Positions 1 to 9,388 of a stretch of DNA of 64,000 nt are shown here, one piece after another (the first letter of the stretch is position 1; each line of letters begins with the position of its first letter). A model generated the notes under the pieces. The model saw nothing but the letters and a program-made list of their open reading frames with translations, made no database searches and was not told the origin of the DNA. This DNA is from Methylopila sp. Yamaguchi. GTDB lineage: Bacteria > Pseudomonadota > Alphaproteobacteria > Rhizobiales > Methylopilaceae. The stretch covers positions 62,001 to 126,000 of the forward strand of contig NZ_BAUX01000006.1 of assembly GCF_002897035.1 (NCBI RefSeq). Direction: 5' to 3'. The position numbers and the translations under genes were made by a program.

Positions 1-344
1 TCCGGCGGCACGCAGCGCACGGCGTTTGTGATCCGCGCCCCTGAGAGCCTCAGGCCGTCGTCCGGCCGCTCATCGTACACGCCCTCGGCGAAACCGAAGG
101 TCAGCAGGGTCGCGTAGAGCAGGTCGCCGGCCCAGTCGCCGGTGAACGGGCGCCCCGTGCGGTTCGCCCCCTGGAGGCCGGGAGCGAGGCCCACGATCAG
201 CAGGCGCGGGCGCTCGGGCCCGAAGGATGGGACCGGCGCGTTATGCCACTCCGGCCGGCGCGTGCGTTGCTCCTCGCGGAACGCCACGAGGCGCGGGCAG
301 GCCGGGCAGTCGCGCGGCGGTGCGAGGACGGAATTTTCGGGCAT
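1..344 (-). CDS. Uracil-DNA glycosylase, type 5 (UDGb-like), partial
   Basis: The minus-strand frame opens at ATG 344 and runs off the window edge, so only the first 114 codons are seen. It should remove uracil (and possibly other deaminated bases) from DNA at the start of base excision repair. The N-terminus has a CPAC-type cysteine pair (residues 14-17) that would help bind the Fe-S cluster of this family. Next comes the family motif GLAPGLQGANRTGRPFTGD, the uracil-pocket motif A of type 5 enzymes, and a later NAVRC block carrying another cysteine. No stop interrupts the frame. Type 4 is the alternative, but the GANRTGRPFTGD wording favours type 5. Confidence 0.88.
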   Translation of the reverse strand, partial: MPENSVLAPPRDCPACPRLVAFREEQRTRRPEWHNAPVPSFGPERPRLLIVGLAPGLQGANRTGRPFTGDWAGDLLYATLLTFGFAEGVYDERPDDGLRLSGARITNAVRCVPP

Positions 345-397
345 GGAAGAAATCGCAGGTTGGAGATCGGCCGACGGTTTGGGGCGGGCCGGCCGGC

Positions 398-1021
398 TTA
401 GTTCAGTCTGGTCGTTTTGATGAGAAGATGGGGCGACGAGATCGTAACATTCTCCCCCCATCCCCATAACGCGATTTCGTCCGAAGCCAGCAGCCGGAGG
501 GCGTCTGGAAGAACGCGAACGGATCCAATTTTGGCTACCGCCATATTGTGAATTTGACGTTGCAGCTTGCGGAAAGTCGAGGTGAACATCTTCCAGTCTA
601 CGTCATCGAGGTATTCGTCAGAATAAATTGAGCGGCTGCGTGCGCCGGCCGGATTCCAGGCGCTGAAGACGGAGTTCTGAAGACATTTCGGAGAAGTTCT
701 CATCCATCCATACCACGTGCAGTTGATCAGCGCGGGGCCGATCAGTTGCTGAAGTAGTATGTTGCCCGGCTCCGGAGGGTTACGATCGTCGCGGGGCGTG
801 AGATCAAGAACGGGAGCGCCACCGGCCAACGAGGGGTGCAGCTTTAGAGAAATGTACGGCTCCGCGGCCCGGGCCTCTCGGACTTCCTCGGCCGAGAAGA
901 ACTCTCGGAGCGGCCTATCTCCATGAACCGCAGCTTCGTAAACGCGCATCCCGGGCAACGCGAACGCCAACTTCCAGACCTCTAACTCGTCGATCTCCGT
1001 CGCAAAAAAGCTGATCTGCAT
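398..1021 (-). CDS. Hypothetical protein, orphan gene
   Basis: A 207-aa protein that I do not recognise. It has no signal peptide, no membrane segment and no obvious catalytic motif; the middle is rich in Trp, Tyr and Pro, and the C-terminus is mixed alpha/beta in character. Its base and codon use is less GC-biased than its neighbours (AAT, ATA, TTT and GAA codons are common), which suggests recent acquisition. It sits alone between the uracil-DNA glycosylase and the NYN gene, all on the minus strand, with 31 bp to the NYN stop. Start ATG 1021 has only a weak AGGA just before it. Confidence 0.6.
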   Translation of the reverse strand: MQISFFATEIDELEVWKLAFALPGMRVYEAAVHGDRPLREFFSAEEVREARAAEPYISLKLHPSLAGGAPVLDLTPRDDRNPPEPGNILLQQLIGPALINCTWYGWMRTSPKCLQNSVFSAWNPAGARSRSIYSDEYLDDVDWKMFTSTFRKLQRQIHNMAVAKIGSVRVLPDALRLLASDEIALWGWGENVTISSPHLLIKTTRLN

Positions 1022-1052
1022 CCTGCGGAGCTCCGCCCGGGTGCGGCCGCCC

Positions 1053-1640
1053 TTACGGCTCCGGCGTGGTGTCGATCGGCGGATGCCGGCGGGCCTCGCG
1101 GGCTGCGCGTTCGCCCGGGTCGCGGCCGATCTTGGCGCCGAGGTCGGCGAGGTCGAGGAAGTGGTCGGCGCGGCGGCGCAGGTCGTCGGCGATCATCGCC
1201 GGCTGGGTCGTCACGGTCGAGACCACGGTGACGCGCACGCCCCGGCGCTGCATCGCGGCCACCAGCGGCGTGAAGTCGCCGTCGCCGGAGAACAGCACCA
1301 TGTGGTCGATGTGCTCGGCCATCTCGAGCGCGTCGATCGCGAGCTCGATGTCGAGGTTGCCCTTCACCTTGCGCCGGCCCTGACTGTCGGTGAACTCCTT
1401 GGTCGGCTTGGTGACCACGGTGTAGCCGTTGTAGTCGAGCCAATCGATCAGCGGGCGGATGGTCGAGACCTCGAGGTCTTCGGCCATCGCCGTGTAGTAG
1501 TAAGCGCGAATCAGGTAGCCGCGGCCCTGGAACTCGCGGAGCAGGCGACGGAAGTCGATGTCGAAGCCGACGCCGCGCGCCGTCGCGTAGAGGTTGGCGC
1601 CGTCAATGAACAGGCCGAGACGCTCGTCGGAATAGAACAT
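1053..1640 (-). CDS. NYN domain protein (LabA/DUF88 family)
   Basis: A 195-aa protein that starts at ATG 1640 (MFYSDERLG); an upstream in-frame ATG at 1739 would add an unlike, arginine-rich tail, so I reject it. The NYN (PIN-like) fold is shown by [12 protein letters not shown] near the start, the central [10 protein letters not shown] block and the nearby acidic positions ([10 protein letters not shown]). The family is a putative metal-dependent RNase involved in RNA turnover or decay, acting in the cytoplasm. It is divergent from rpoZ, a neighbourhood common in Hyphomicrobiales. The substrate is unknown. Confidence 0.85.
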   Translation of the reverse strand: MFYSDERLGLFIDGANLYATARGVGFDIDFRRLLREFQGRGYLIRAYYYTAMAEDLEVSTIRPLIDWLDYNGYTVVTKPTKEFTDSQGRRKVKGNLDIELAIDALEMAEHIDHMVLFSGDGDFTPLVAAMQRRGVRVTVVSTVTTQPAMIADDLRRRADHFLDLADLGAKIGRDPGERAAREARRHPPIDTTPEP

Positions 1641-1834
1641 TGTCGGGCAATCTTTCCAAAATGGCGTGCGAAGCCCGCGCCGGGAAAGGTTCCGGAGTCG
1701 CAGGGTGTTCGACGCAGCGCGGGGGATGCTGCGGAGCAAAACGCTCTACGTTATGGTCCTTGCCACAGGAACGGGCTCACGGTAAAGACCGCGGTCAATC
1801 CAGAAGCACAGTCATCAAGAGGAGCGGACGCCCC

Positions 1835-2221
1835 ATGGCCCGCGTCACCGTCGAGGATTGCATCGACAAGGTCGAGAACCGGTTCGAGCTCGTTCTGCTC
1901 GCCGGCCATCGCGCCCGGCTGATTTCGTCCGGCTCGCAGATCACGGTCGATCGCGACAACGACAAGAACCCGGTCGTCGCGCTCCGCGAGATCGCGGAGG
2001 AGACCGTCGCTCCGGTCGACCTCAAGGAAGACCTGATCCACTCGCTGCAGAAGTACGTCGAGGTCGACGAGCCCGAGGCCGAGACCGTGCCAGCGCTGAC
2101 CAGCGCAGCCGGCGGCTCCGAGGACGACGGCAACGTCTCGTTCGACCGCATGACCGAGGAAGATCTGCTGCGCGGCCTCGAGGGCCTGGTTCCCCCGGCG
2201 GAGACCGACGACGAGGAGTGA
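1835..2221 (+). CDS. rpoZ: DNA-directed RNA polymerase omega subunit
   Basis: A 128-aa omega subunit that assists beta-prime folding and RNA polymerase assembly and helps form a ppGpp site in many proteobacteria. The start is ATG 1835, after AAGAGGA at 1817-1823. The frame opens [20 protein letters not shown] and carries the omega signature with VALREIAEE around residues 50-57, followed by the long acidic tail typical of alphaproteobacteria. It lies upstream of the ppGpp enzyme gene rsh, so polymerase and alarmone genes are neighbours. A strong hairpin follows it, so rsh is probably transcribed separately. Confidence 0.96.
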   Translation: MARVTVEDCIDKVENRFELVLLAGHRARLISSGSQITVDRDNDKNPVVALREIAEETVAPVDLKEDLIHSLQKYVEVDEPEAETVPALTSAAGGSEDDGNVSFDRMTEEDLLRGLEGLVPPAETDDEE

Positions 2222-2254
2222 GCCGGCCCGCGCCTGCTTCCCACCGTCGAGTTT

Positions 2255-2295
2255 GCGCCGCAGCGTCCTCCGGACCTGCGGCGCTTTCGCGTTTT
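2255..2295 (+). terminator. Rho-independent terminator after rpoZ
   Basis: The arms GCGCCGCAG (2255-2263) and CTGCGGCGC (2276-2284) pair perfectly over 9 bp. The loop can extend the helix with GTCC/GGAC. A T-rich tail (TTTCGCGTTTT) follows. It lies 34 bp after the rpoZ stop and about 90 bp before rsh. Confidence 0.75.
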
Positions 2296-2387
2296 GAGCC
2301 ATCCGAAACTTGTGCGCGGCGCGTAACCCGCCGATATCTCACGTCGTCGGCGCGGCTTAGCGTCTTACCAGTCCTGGCGTACGCTCC

Positions 2388-4604
2388 ATGATGCGGCAAT
2401 ACGAGCTCGTCGAGCGCGTAAAGGCCTACAACCCAAACGCGAACGAGGCGATTCTCAACCGCGCCTACGTCTACGCGATGAAGGCGCACGGCTCGCAGAA
2501 GCGCGCGTCGGGCGATCCCTATTTCTCGCATCCGCTCGAAGTCGCGGCGATTCTCACTGACCTGCGGCTCGACGACGCGACGATCGTCGCCGCGCTGCTG
2601 CACGACACGATCGAAGACACCGACGCCACGCGGGACGAGATCGACGCGCTGTTCGGCAAGCAGATCGGCGCGCTGGTCGAGGGTCTGACCAAGCTCAAAA
2701 AGCTCGACCTCGTGACCAAGGAGGCCGCCCAGGCCGAAAACCTGCGTCGGCTGCTGCTCGCGATCGCAGCGGACGTGCGCGTGCTGCTGGTGAAGCTCGC
2801 GGACCGGCTGCACAACATGCGCACGCTGCATTTCGTGCCGCCCTCGAAGCGCGCGCGCGTCGCCCAGGAAACGCTCGACCTCTACGCGCCGCTCGCGGGC
2901 CGCATGGGCATGCAGGGCATCCGCGACGAGCTCGACGACATCTGCTTCCGCACCCTGTTCCCCGAGGCCTACGAAACCATCGTGGGGCGGCTCAACCGGC
3001 TGCGGGAGCGCAACGTCGACGCCATCGCGGACATCCAGAGCGGCTTCGAGGAGCGCTTCGCCGCCGCCAAGATCCCGGCCGCGATCACGGGCCGGGCGAA
3101 GAAGCCCTATTCGATCTGGCGCAAGATGGAGCGCAAGTCGGTCGCGTTCGAGCAGCTGTCCGACATCTTCGGCTTCCGCATCCTCGTCGCCGACGTGCCG
3201 ACCTGCTACCGCGCGCTCGGCGTCGTGCACTCCGGCTGGCCGACCGTGCCCGGCCGCTTCAAGGACTACATCTCGACGCCCAAGGAGAACGACTACCGGT
3301 CGATCCACACGACGGTCGTCGGACCCGGCCACCAGCGCGTCGAGCTGCAGATCCGGACCGAGGCGATGCAGCGCTTCGCCGAATACGGCATCGCGGCGCA
3401 CGCGCTCTACAAGGACGGGCTCGGCGGCAACAACGACGCGCTCGCTCGCGAAAGCCGCGCCTACGGCTGGCTGCGGCGCACCGTCGAGCTGCTGGCGGAG
3501 GGCGACAATCCTGAGGAGTTCCTCGAGCACACCAAGCTCGAGCTCTTCAACGACCAGGTGTTCTGCTTCACCCCGAAAGGCCGCCTCATCGCGCTGCCGC
3601 GGGGCGCGACGCCGATCGACTTCGCCTATGCGGTCCACACCAACGTCGGCAACGGCTGCGTCGGCGCCAAGATCAACGGCCATGTGGAGCCGCTGGTGAC
3701 CGAGCTGAAGAACGGCGACGAGGTGGAGATCATCCGCTCCGACGCCCAGGCTCCGCCTGCAGCTTGGGAGTCGGTCGTCGTCACCGGCAAGGCGCGCTCG
3801 GCGATCCGCCGTGCGACGCGCGCGGCGGTACGCGCGCAGTACGCCGGCCTCGGCCGGCAGATCGTCACCCGCGCCTTCGAGCGCGCCGGCAAGACCTACG
3901 CCGACGAGAAGCTGAAGGCCTTCCTGCACCGGCTCGCGCGCGCATCGGTGGACGACGTGCTGGCGGCGGTCGGGCGCGGCGAGATGGCGTCGCTCGACGT
4001 GGTGCGCGCGGTGCATCCGGAGGTGAAGGACGACCGTCCGCCGCCAACCTCGCTCGGCATGCCCGCGCCCGCGAACGGCTGGTTCGGCCTGGAGCAGGCC
4101 GGCGCGCTGCGGTTCAAGGCGCCGGGCGTGGAGTCGGCCGACGCGCCGCAGCCCTCGATCCCGATCCGCGGCCTGCGCGGCGACCTGCCGGTGCGTTTCG
4201 CGCCGGACGGCGGCGCCGTGCCCGGAGACCGCATCGTCGGGATCCTGGATCCGGGGCAGGGCATCACGATCTACCCGATCCAGTCGCCCGCGCTGAAGGA
4301 CTTCGACGACCAACCCGAGCGATGGCTGGATGTCCGCTGGGACGTGGACCTCTCGCGCCGCGAGCGGTTCCCGGTGCGGATCAAGGTGACCTCGATCAAC
4401 GAGCCCGGCTCGTTCGCGCGGATCGCCACCGTGATCGGCGCCTATGAGGCCAACATCGACGACGTGCGGATGATCTCGCGCTCGCCGGACTTCCACGACA
4501 TCCTGATGGACCTCGGGGTGTTCGACGTGAAGCATCTCGGCGCGATCATCGCCGACCTGCGCGAAGCGCCGTCGGTCAGCAACGTCGAGCGCGTGAACGG
4601 CTGA
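2388..4604 (+). CDS. rsh: Bifunctional (p)ppGpp synthetase/hydrolase (RelA/SpoT homologue)
   Basis: A 738-aa cytoplasmic enzyme that makes and degrades the stringent-response alarmone (p)ppGpp. The HD hydrolase domain is intact: H48 in FSHPLEVA, H72-D73 in LLHDTIED and D139 in LADRLHNMRT. The synthetase domain shows KKPYSIWRKM (about 238-247), DIFGFRI (259-265) and YISTPKENDYRSIHTTV (295-311). A TGS domain (about 390-450, ALPRGATPIDFAYAVHT) and a C-terminal ACT domain (about 660-738) follow, as in long RSH proteins. Two ATGs stand in tandem at 2388 and 2391. Alphaproteobacteria usually have one long Rsh, consistent with both activities being kept here. Confidence 0.96.
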   Translation: MMRQYELVERVKAYNPNANEAILNRAYVYAMKAHGSQKRASGDPYFSHPLEVAAILTDLRLDDATIVAALLHDTIEDTDATRDEIDALFGKQIGALVEGLTKLKKLDLVTKEAAQAENLRRLLLAIAADVRVLLVKLADRLHNMRTLHFVPPSKRARVAQETLDLYAPLAGRMGMQGIRDELDDICFRTLFPEAYETIVGRLNRLRERNVDAIADIQSGFEERFAAAKIPAAITGRAKKPYSIWRKMERKSVAFEQLSDIFGFRILVADVPTCYRALGVVHSGWPTVPGRFKDYISTPKENDYRSIHTTVVGPGHQRVELQIRTEAMQRFAEYGIAAHALYKDGLGGNNDALARESRAYGWLRRTVELLAEGDNPEEFLEHTKLELFNDQVFCFTPKGRLIALPRGATPIDFAYAVHTNVGNGCVGAKINGHVEPLVTELKNGDEVEIIRSDAQAPPAAWESVVVTGKARSAIRRATRAAVRAQYAGLGRQIVTRAFERAGKTYADEKLKAFLHRLARASVDDVLAAVGRGEMASLDVVRAVHPEVKDDRPPPTSLGMPAPANGWFGLEQAGALRFKAPGVESADAPQPSIPIRGLRGDLPVRFAPDGGAVPGDRIVGILDPGQGITIYPIQSPALKDFDDQPERWLDVRWDVDLSRRERFPVRIKVTSINEPGSFARIATVIGAYEANIDDVRMISRSPDFHDILMDLGVFDVKHLGAIIADLREAPSVSNVERVNG

Positions 4605-4633
4605 GCGGCTCGTAAACGAAGAAGAAGACTGTC

Positions 4634-5389
4634 ATGGCGGAAACGATCAGGCTCGGCGTCAACATCGACCATGTCGCGACGGTGCGGAACGCGCGCGGGC
4701 GCGCGCACCCCGATCCGGTGCGCTTCGCCAAGCTGGCGGTCGAGGCGGGGGCCGACGGGATCACCGCCCACCTGCGCGAAGATCGCCGCCACATCCGCGA
4801 CGCCGACATGGACGCGATCCGCGCGGAGATCGCCGCGCCGCTGAATTTCGAAATGGCCGCCACGCCGGAGATGCTGGCGATCGCGCTCAGGGTGAAGCCG
4901 AACGCCGCGTGCCTCGTGCCGGAGAAGCGCGAGGAGCGCACCACGGAAGGCGGGCTGGACGTCATCGGCCAGAAGGCGACCGTCGCCCCCGCCGTGAAGG
5001 AGCTGACGGCCGCGGGCGTCCGCGTCTCGCTGTTCGTGGAGCCGGACGAGGGCGCTCTGGAGCAGGCCGCCCTGATGGGCGCGGCGATCGTCGAGCTTCA
5101 CACCGGCTCGTGGTGCGACGCGCTTGCGGCCGGTGAGACGGAGCGCGCCGTTCGTGAGTTCGAGCGGTTGCGGGCCGGCGCGACGCTGGCCGCAAGTCTC
5201 GGGCTCGAGGTGCACGCCGGCCACGGGCTGGATTACGCCAGCGCGGAGCGGATCGCCGAGCTGCCCGAGATCGCCGAGCTCAACATCGGCCATTTCCTGA
5301 TCGGCGAGGCGATCGCGGTCGGACTGGGCGAAACGATCCGGGAGATGAAGGCGGCGATGGCGCGGGGCCAGGGGCGGAGGTCCGCGTGA
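4634..5389 (+). CDS. pdxJ: Pyridoxine 5'-phosphate synthase
   Basis: A 251-aa TIM-barrel enzyme that condenses 3-amino-1-hydroxyacetone 1-phosphate with 1-deoxyxylulose 5-phosphate to form pyridoxine 5'-phosphate, the last ring-forming step of DXP-dependent vitamin B6 synthesis. Family blocks are clear: [16 protein letters not shown] at the start, [14 protein letters not shown] near residue 50, [25 protein letters not shown] near 95-109, and [11 protein letters not shown] and [15 protein letters not shown] near the end. Length is normal. Its stop overlaps the acpS start (GTGA), so the two are translationally coupled. Confidence 0.97.
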   Translation: MAETIRLGVNIDHVATVRNARGRAHPDPVRFAKLAVEAGADGITAHLREDRRHIRDADMDAIRAEIAAPLNFEMAATPEMLAIALRVKPNAACLVPEKREERTTEGGLDVIGQKATVAPAVKELTAAGVRVSLFVEPDEGALEQAALMGAAIVELHTGSWCDALAAGETERAVREFERLRAGATLAASLGLEVHAGHGLDYASAERIAELPEIAELNIGHFLIGEAIAVGLGETIREMKAAMARGQGRRSA

Positions 5390-5814
5390 TCCTCGGAATC
5401 GGCGCCGACCTCTGCGACATCCGGCGGATCGAGCGCACGATCGAGCGCTTCGGGGAGCGGTTCCTCGCCCGCGTCTTCACCGACGAGGAGCGCGCCCGGG
5501 CGGAGGCCGGCAAGACGCCGGCGGCCACCTACGCCAAGCGCTTCGCGGCCAAGGAAGCCTGCGCAAAGGCGCTCGGCGGCGGCATCGGCGACGGCGCGGC
5601 CTGGCGCGACATGGGCGTCGAGAACCTCGACGGCGGGCGCCCCACGCTCGTCCTCACAGGCCAGGCGAGGGCGACGCTGGCGCGGTTGACGCCGGCCGGC
5701 TGCGACCCGGTGATCCACCTGACCCTGACCGACGAACACCCCATGGCCCAGGCCTTCGTCGTCATCAGCGCGATCCCTCGTCCGGGCGCATGCCCGTCCG
5801 TCCAGCAGGCTTGA
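5386..5814 (+). CDS. acpS: Holo-[acyl-carrier-protein] synthase
   Basis: A 142-aa phosphopantetheinyl transferase that moves 4'-phosphopantetheine from CoA to the serine of apo-ACP for fatty acid synthesis. It starts at GTG 5386, overlapping the pdxJ stop by four bases. Motifs are [15 protein letters not shown] (metal-binding Asp near residue 8) and [18 protein letters not shown] (catalytic Glu and Lys). A pdxJ-acpS-lepB-rnc-era order is conserved in Hyphomicrobiales. The C-terminus is slightly long, with a short Pro/Ala-rich tail. Confidence 0.96.
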   Translation: MILGIGADLCDIRRIERTIERFGERFLARVFTDEERARAEAGKTPAATYAKRFAAKEACAKALGGGIGDGAAWRDMGVENLDGGRPTLVLTGQARATLARLTPAGCDPVIHLTLTDEHPMAQAFVVISAIPRPGACPSVQQA

Positions 5815-5891
5815 TTGCCACCGGCCGCGCCGGGGGCTATCACCACCGCGGCCGCGGCCATAGTGCGCCTGCGACTCTTCACGGAAAAGCG

Positions 5892-6650
5892 ATGAGCGTG
5901 ACGACCGACAAGAAGCAGAACGCCGAGGGCGGATTCCTCGAGATCCTGAAGATCTGCGCGCAAGCGCTCCTCATCGCGATCGTCATCCGCACGCTGGCCT
6001 TCCAGCCGTTCAACATCCCGTCGGGCTCGATGGAGAAGACGCTGCTGGTCGGCGACTATCTCTTCGTGTCGAAATACGCCTACGGCTACAGCCGGTACTC
6101 ACTGCCGTTCGGGCCGCCCGTCGGATCGGGCCGCCTGTTCGGCTCGATGCCGCATCGCGGCGACATCGCGGTGTTCAAACTGCCGACCGACAATTCGACC
6201 GACTACATCAAGCGCGTCATCGGCCTGCCCGGAGACCGCATCCAGATGCTGGACGGCGTGCTGCACATCAACGAGAAGCCGGTGCCCAAGGTCCGGATCG
6301 ACGACTACGTCGTGACGGCGCCCGACGGCTCGCCGCAGCGCATCCCGCGCTACCGCGAGACGCTCGACAACGGCGTGTCCTACGAGGTTCTCGACATGGT
6401 CGAGAACGGCTTCCTGGACAACACGCCGGTCTACACGGTGCCCGAGGGGCGCCTCTTCATGATGGGCGACAACCGGGACAACTCAACCGACAGCCGCGTG
6501 CAGTCGGCCGTCGGCTACGTGCCGTTCGAGAACCTCGTCGGCCGCGCCGAGCTGATCTTCTTCTCGGTTGACCGTGGGGAGGCGGCCTGGGCGTTCTGGC
6601 GCTGGCCGTGGAGCGTGCGCTGGACGCGCCTCGGCACGTCGCTGAGATGA
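5892..6650 (+). CDS. lepB: Signal peptidase I
   Basis: A 252-aa inner-membrane serine protease that cleaves signal peptides from Sec and Tat substrates on the periplasmic side. One N-terminal membrane helix (about residues 18-36) is followed by PSGSMEKTL, with catalytic S46, and by YIKRVIGLPGD, with general-base K107. The MMGDNRDNSTDSR box confirms the family. I chose ATG 5892 because longer in-frame starts add residues that overlap the acpS end. The stop overlaps the rnc start as ATGA. Confidence 0.95.
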   Translation: MSVTTDKKQNAEGGFLEILKICAQALLIAIVIRTLAFQPFNIPSGSMEKTLLVGDYLFVSKYAYGYSRYSLPFGPPVGSGRLFGSMPHRGDIAVFKLPTDNSTDYIKRVIGLPGDRIQMLDGVLHINEKPVPKVRIDDYVVTAPDGSPQRIPRYRETLDNGVSYEVLDMVENGFLDNTPVYTVPEGRLFMMGDNRDNSTDSRVQSAVGYVPFENLVGRAELIFFSVDRGEAAWAFWRWPWSVRWTRLGTSLR

Positions 6651-7363
6651 CGAAGCGCGGCGTCGCGCACGCCGAGGTCGAGAACAACCTCGGCTACGTC
6701 TTCCACGACAAGGCGCTGCTGGACCGCGCGCTGACCCACATTAGCGGGGCGCGTTCGTCCGAAGGCCGGCTTGGAAGCTACCAGAGGCTCGAATTTCTCG
6801 GCGACCGCGTGCTCGGCCTCGCCGTGTCCGCGATGCTGCTCAGGGGCTTCCCGAAGTCCGACGAGGGCGAGCTGTCGCGCCGGCTGGCGGAACTGGTGCG
6901 GGCCGAGGCCTGCGCGGAGGTGGCCGCGGCGATGCAGCTCGGACCGCACATCCGGCTCGGATCGGGCGAAGCGAACTCCGGCGGGCGCAAGAAGAAGGCG
7001 ATCCTGTCCGACGTGTGCGAAGCTGTGGTCGGCGCCGTGTTCCTCGACGGAGGCTACGAGCCGGCGGCCGCGCTGGTGGAACGCTATTGGAGACCGCGGA
7101 TGCTGGCGCCCAGCCGGCCGCTGCGCGACCCGAAAACCGGGTTGCAGGAGTGGGCCCAGGGCCGCGGCCTGCCGACGCCGGTGTACCGCGAAGTTGGGCG
7201 CTCCGGCCCCGACCACGACCCGCATTTCCAGGTTCTGGTCGAAGTCGAGGGGCTTGGCGAAGCCGAAGGGGAGGGGCGCTCCAAGCGCGCCGCCGAACAG
7301 GCCGCCGCAGAAGCGCTGCTCGCCCGTGAGGGCCAGGGAACGACGGAGACGACGCATGGCTGA
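6647..7363 (+). CDS. rnc: Ribonuclease III
   Basis: A 238-aa double-strand-specific endoribonuclease for rRNA processing and mRNA/sRNA turnover. Start ATG 6647 overlaps the lepB stop (ATGA). The catalytic signature reads QRLEFLGDRVL (E49, D53); the first residue is Gln where Glu is commonest. A second acidic patch, DVCEAVVGAVFLDGG, lies near residues 124-138. A C-terminal dsRNA-binding domain with PVYREVGRSGPDHDPHF and GEGRSKRAAEQAAAEALL follows. The last eight bases overlap era. Confidence 0.96.
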   Translation: MTKRGVAHAEVENNLGYVFHDKALLDRALTHISGARSSEGRLGSYQRLEFLGDRVLGLAVSAMLLRGFPKSDEGELSRRLAELVRAEACAEVAAAMQLGPHIRLGSGEANSGGRKKKAILSDVCEAVVGAVFLDGGYEPAAALVERYWRPRMLAPSRPLRDPKTGLQEWAQGRGLPTPVYREVGRSGPDHDPHFQVLVEVEGLGEAEGEGRSKRAAEQAAAEALLAREGQGTTETTHG

Positions 7364-8306
7364 GGACGACCGGGCCAACGAACCGGGTTTTGCGGGAGCC
7401 GACGCCGAAGGCGCCACCCGCTGCGGCTTCGTGGCCCTCGTCGGCGCGCCGAACGCCGGGAAGTCGACGCTGCTGAACGCGCTCGTGGGCGCCAAGGTCT
7501 CGATCGTCAGCCACAAGGTGCAGACCACGCGGGCGCTGATCCGGGGCCTCGTGATCGAGAACGGGGCGCAGATCGTGTTCGTGGACACGCCCGGCATCTT
7601 CGCTCCCAAGCGCCGGCTGGACCGCGCGATGGTGACGACCGCCTGGGGCGGCGCGGGCGACGCCGACGTGGTCGCGCTGCTGCTGGACGTCCGCAAGGGC
7701 CTCGACGACGACAACAGCGCGATCCTCGCTCGGCTGGCGGACACCAACCGCCCCAAGATCTTGATCCTGAACAAGATCGACCTGATCAAGCGCGAGGCGC
7801 TGCTCGCCCTCGCCCAGGAAGCCGCCGCGCGGGTCTCGTTCGACCGCGTGTTCATGGTCTCCGCGCTCAAGGGCGACGGCGTGCGCGACATGGTCGCCTA
7901 TCTCGCCGACGAGATGCCGGCCGGCCCGTGGCTCTACCCTGCCGACGACATCTCGGACCTGCCGCTCCGGGCGCTCGCGGCCGAGATCACCCGCGAAAAG
8001 CTGTTCCACCGACTCCACGACGAGCTGCCCTACGCCTCGACCGTCGAGACGGAGAAGTGGGAGCAGAAGACGGACGGGTCGGTGCGCGTCGAGCAGACGA
8101 TCTATGTCGAGCGCGAGAGCCAGAAGCGGATCGTGATCGGTAAGGGCGGCCAGACCGTGAAGCAGATCTCGACCGAGGCTCGCAAGGAGATCTCCGAGAT
8201 CGCCGAGACCACCGTGCACCTCTTCCTGTTCGTGAAAGTGCGCGAGAACTGGAGCGACGATCCGGAGCGCTACCGCGAAATGGGGTTGGAATTCCCCAAA
8301 AGCTGA
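7356..8306 (+). CDS. era: GTPase Era
   Basis: A 316-aa essential GTPase that binds the 3' end of 16S rRNA and helps 30S assembly. G motifs are G1 GAPNAGKST (residues 30-38), the switch region SHKVQTTR, G3 DTPGI, G4 NKID and G5 SALKGDGV. A C-terminal KH domain (about 240-316) contains VIGKGGQTVKQI. Start ATG 7356 lies inside the end of rnc (ATGGCTGA), so it is coupled to RNase III. There is a 20-residue extension before the first strand, common in this order. Confidence 0.97.
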   Translation: MAEDDRANEPGFAGADAEGATRCGFVALVGAPNAGKSTLLNALVGAKVSIVSHKVQTTRALIRGLVIENGAQIVFVDTPGIFAPKRRLDRAMVTTAWGGAGDADVVALLLDVRKGLDDDNSAILARLADTNRPKILILNKIDLIKREALLALAQEAAARVSFDRVFMVSALKGDGVRDMVAYLADEMPAGPWLYPADDISDLPLRALAAEITREKLFHRLHDELPYASTVETEKWEQKTDGSVRVEQTIYVERESQKRIVIGKGGQTVKQISTEARKEISEIAETTVHLFLFVKVRENWSDDPERYREMGLEFPKS

Positions 8307-8389
8307 TCAGGGCCCTTCGCGGCGTCTGAGCTCGGACACGGCGAATAAACCGGGAAGCGACGAGCCGCCCCGCCCGGACCACGCTCGCG

Positions 8390-8477
8390 TCGTCCTCCGG
8401 CTTGACCGGAGGACCCACCTTAAGCGCAGAACTCCACGTCGGACGTGGATGGCCCGGTCAAGCCGGACCATGACGGC
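8390..8477. repeat. Dispersed intergenic inverted repeat, copy 1
   Basis: A degenerate pair of inverted arms, CCTCCGGCTTGACCGGAGG near the left end and GGCCCGGTCAAGCCGGACC near the right, followed by ATGACGG. Its layout and ends resemble the other copies near 9.4, 15.0 and 41.6 kb. It lies in the 266-bp gap after era and could also end transcription from both sides. Confidence 0.5.
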
Positions 8478-8572
8478 GCTTGGGTCAGACCCGCTCGCGC
8501 TGGATCAGAACGCTCGACGCCGTCGCGAACCAACGGCCCGAATAGTACGGGCCTTGAGCCGAGGCTCTTGGT

Positions 8573-9346
8573 TCACCCCCGGTAGGGCGCGAACCAGCCG
8601 AGGCCATCCTCGGTGACGCCCGCGGGGCGGTACTCGCAGCCCACGAAGCCGTCGTAGCCGAGGCGATCGAGCGCCGCGAAGATCGCGGTGTCGTTGAGCT
8701 CGCCGGTGTTCGGCTCGTTGCGCTTCGGCACCGAGGCGATCTGAACGTGGCCGACGATCGGCATCATCGCCTCGAGCGAGACCAGCACGTCGCCGTGCAG
8801 GATCTGGCGGTGGTAGACGTCGTACTGCAGCTTCAGGTTCGGAAGCTTGAGCTCGGCGATCAGCGCCGCGGCCTTGTCGAAGTCGTTCAGGAAGTAGCCG
8901 GGCATGTCGCGGCCGTTGATCGGCTCCAGCACCAGGTCGAGGCCCTTCGCCGCGAGCTTCTCGGCGGCGAAGATCGCTGCGCGCCGGTAGGCGGCGTTGG
9001 CTGCGGCGTCGTCGGCGGCGATCAGGCCGGCCATCATGTGCAGCCGCTTCACGCCCGTCGCCTCGGCGTAAGTCAGAGCCACGTCGACGTTGGCGTCGAA
9101 CTCCGCCTCCCGGCCCGGCAGCGCCGCGATCCCGCGCTCGCCCGCCGCCCAGTCGCCGGGCGGCATATTGAACAGCGCCTGGGTCAGGCCCGCGGCTTGG
9201 AGCTTCGCCGCCACCACGTCGGGTGCGAAGTCGTAGGGGAACAGGAACTCGACCGCCGTGAAGCCGGCGTCGGCCGCGGCGGCGAAGCGGTCGAGGAACG
9301 GCCGCTCGTTGAACATCATGGTCAGGTTGGCGGCGAAGCGGGGCAT
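8573..9346 (-). CDS. otnI: 2-oxo-tetronate isomerase (hydroxypyruvate isomerase family)
   Basis: A 257-aa TIM-barrel isomerase of the Hyi/OtnI family. It starts at ATG 9346 (MPRFAANLTMMF), directly after a GGAGGTCC ribosome site on the minus strand; an upstream ATG at 9394 is not needed. Family blocks are FTAVEFLFPYDF, LFNMPPGDWAAGERG, LEPINGRDMPGYFL (metal Glu near 142) and LQYDVYHRQ, and a final GCEYRPAG with the second Glu. In the known pathway OtnI interconverts 2-oxo- and 3-oxo-tetronate. It is last in the leftward arm after ltnD and a transporter. Hydroxypyruvate isomerase is the alternative, but the context favours OtnI. Confidence 0.88.
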   Translation of the reverse strand: MPRFAANLTMMFNERPFLDRFAAAADAGFTAVEFLFPYDFAPDVVAAKLQAAGLTQALFNMPPGDWAAGERGIAALPGREAEFDANVDVALTYAEATGVKRLHMMAGLIAADDAAANAAYRRAAIFAAEKLAAKGLDLVLEPINGRDMPGYFLNDFDKAAALIAELKLPNLKLQYDVYHRQILHGDVLVSLEAMMPIVGHVQIASVPKRNEPNTGELNDTAIFAALDRLGYDGFVGCEYRPAGVTEDGLGWFAPYRG

Positions 9347-9388
9347 TGGGACCTCCCGAAAACGAACTGCGCGTGGATGCCTGTCGCG

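Noticed and set aside
2022-4535. 837-aa minus-strand frame opposite rsh
   Set aside because: It is a GC-skew shadow: the composition is arginine, glutamate and valine rich without domains, and the plus-strand rsh has every catalytic motif.
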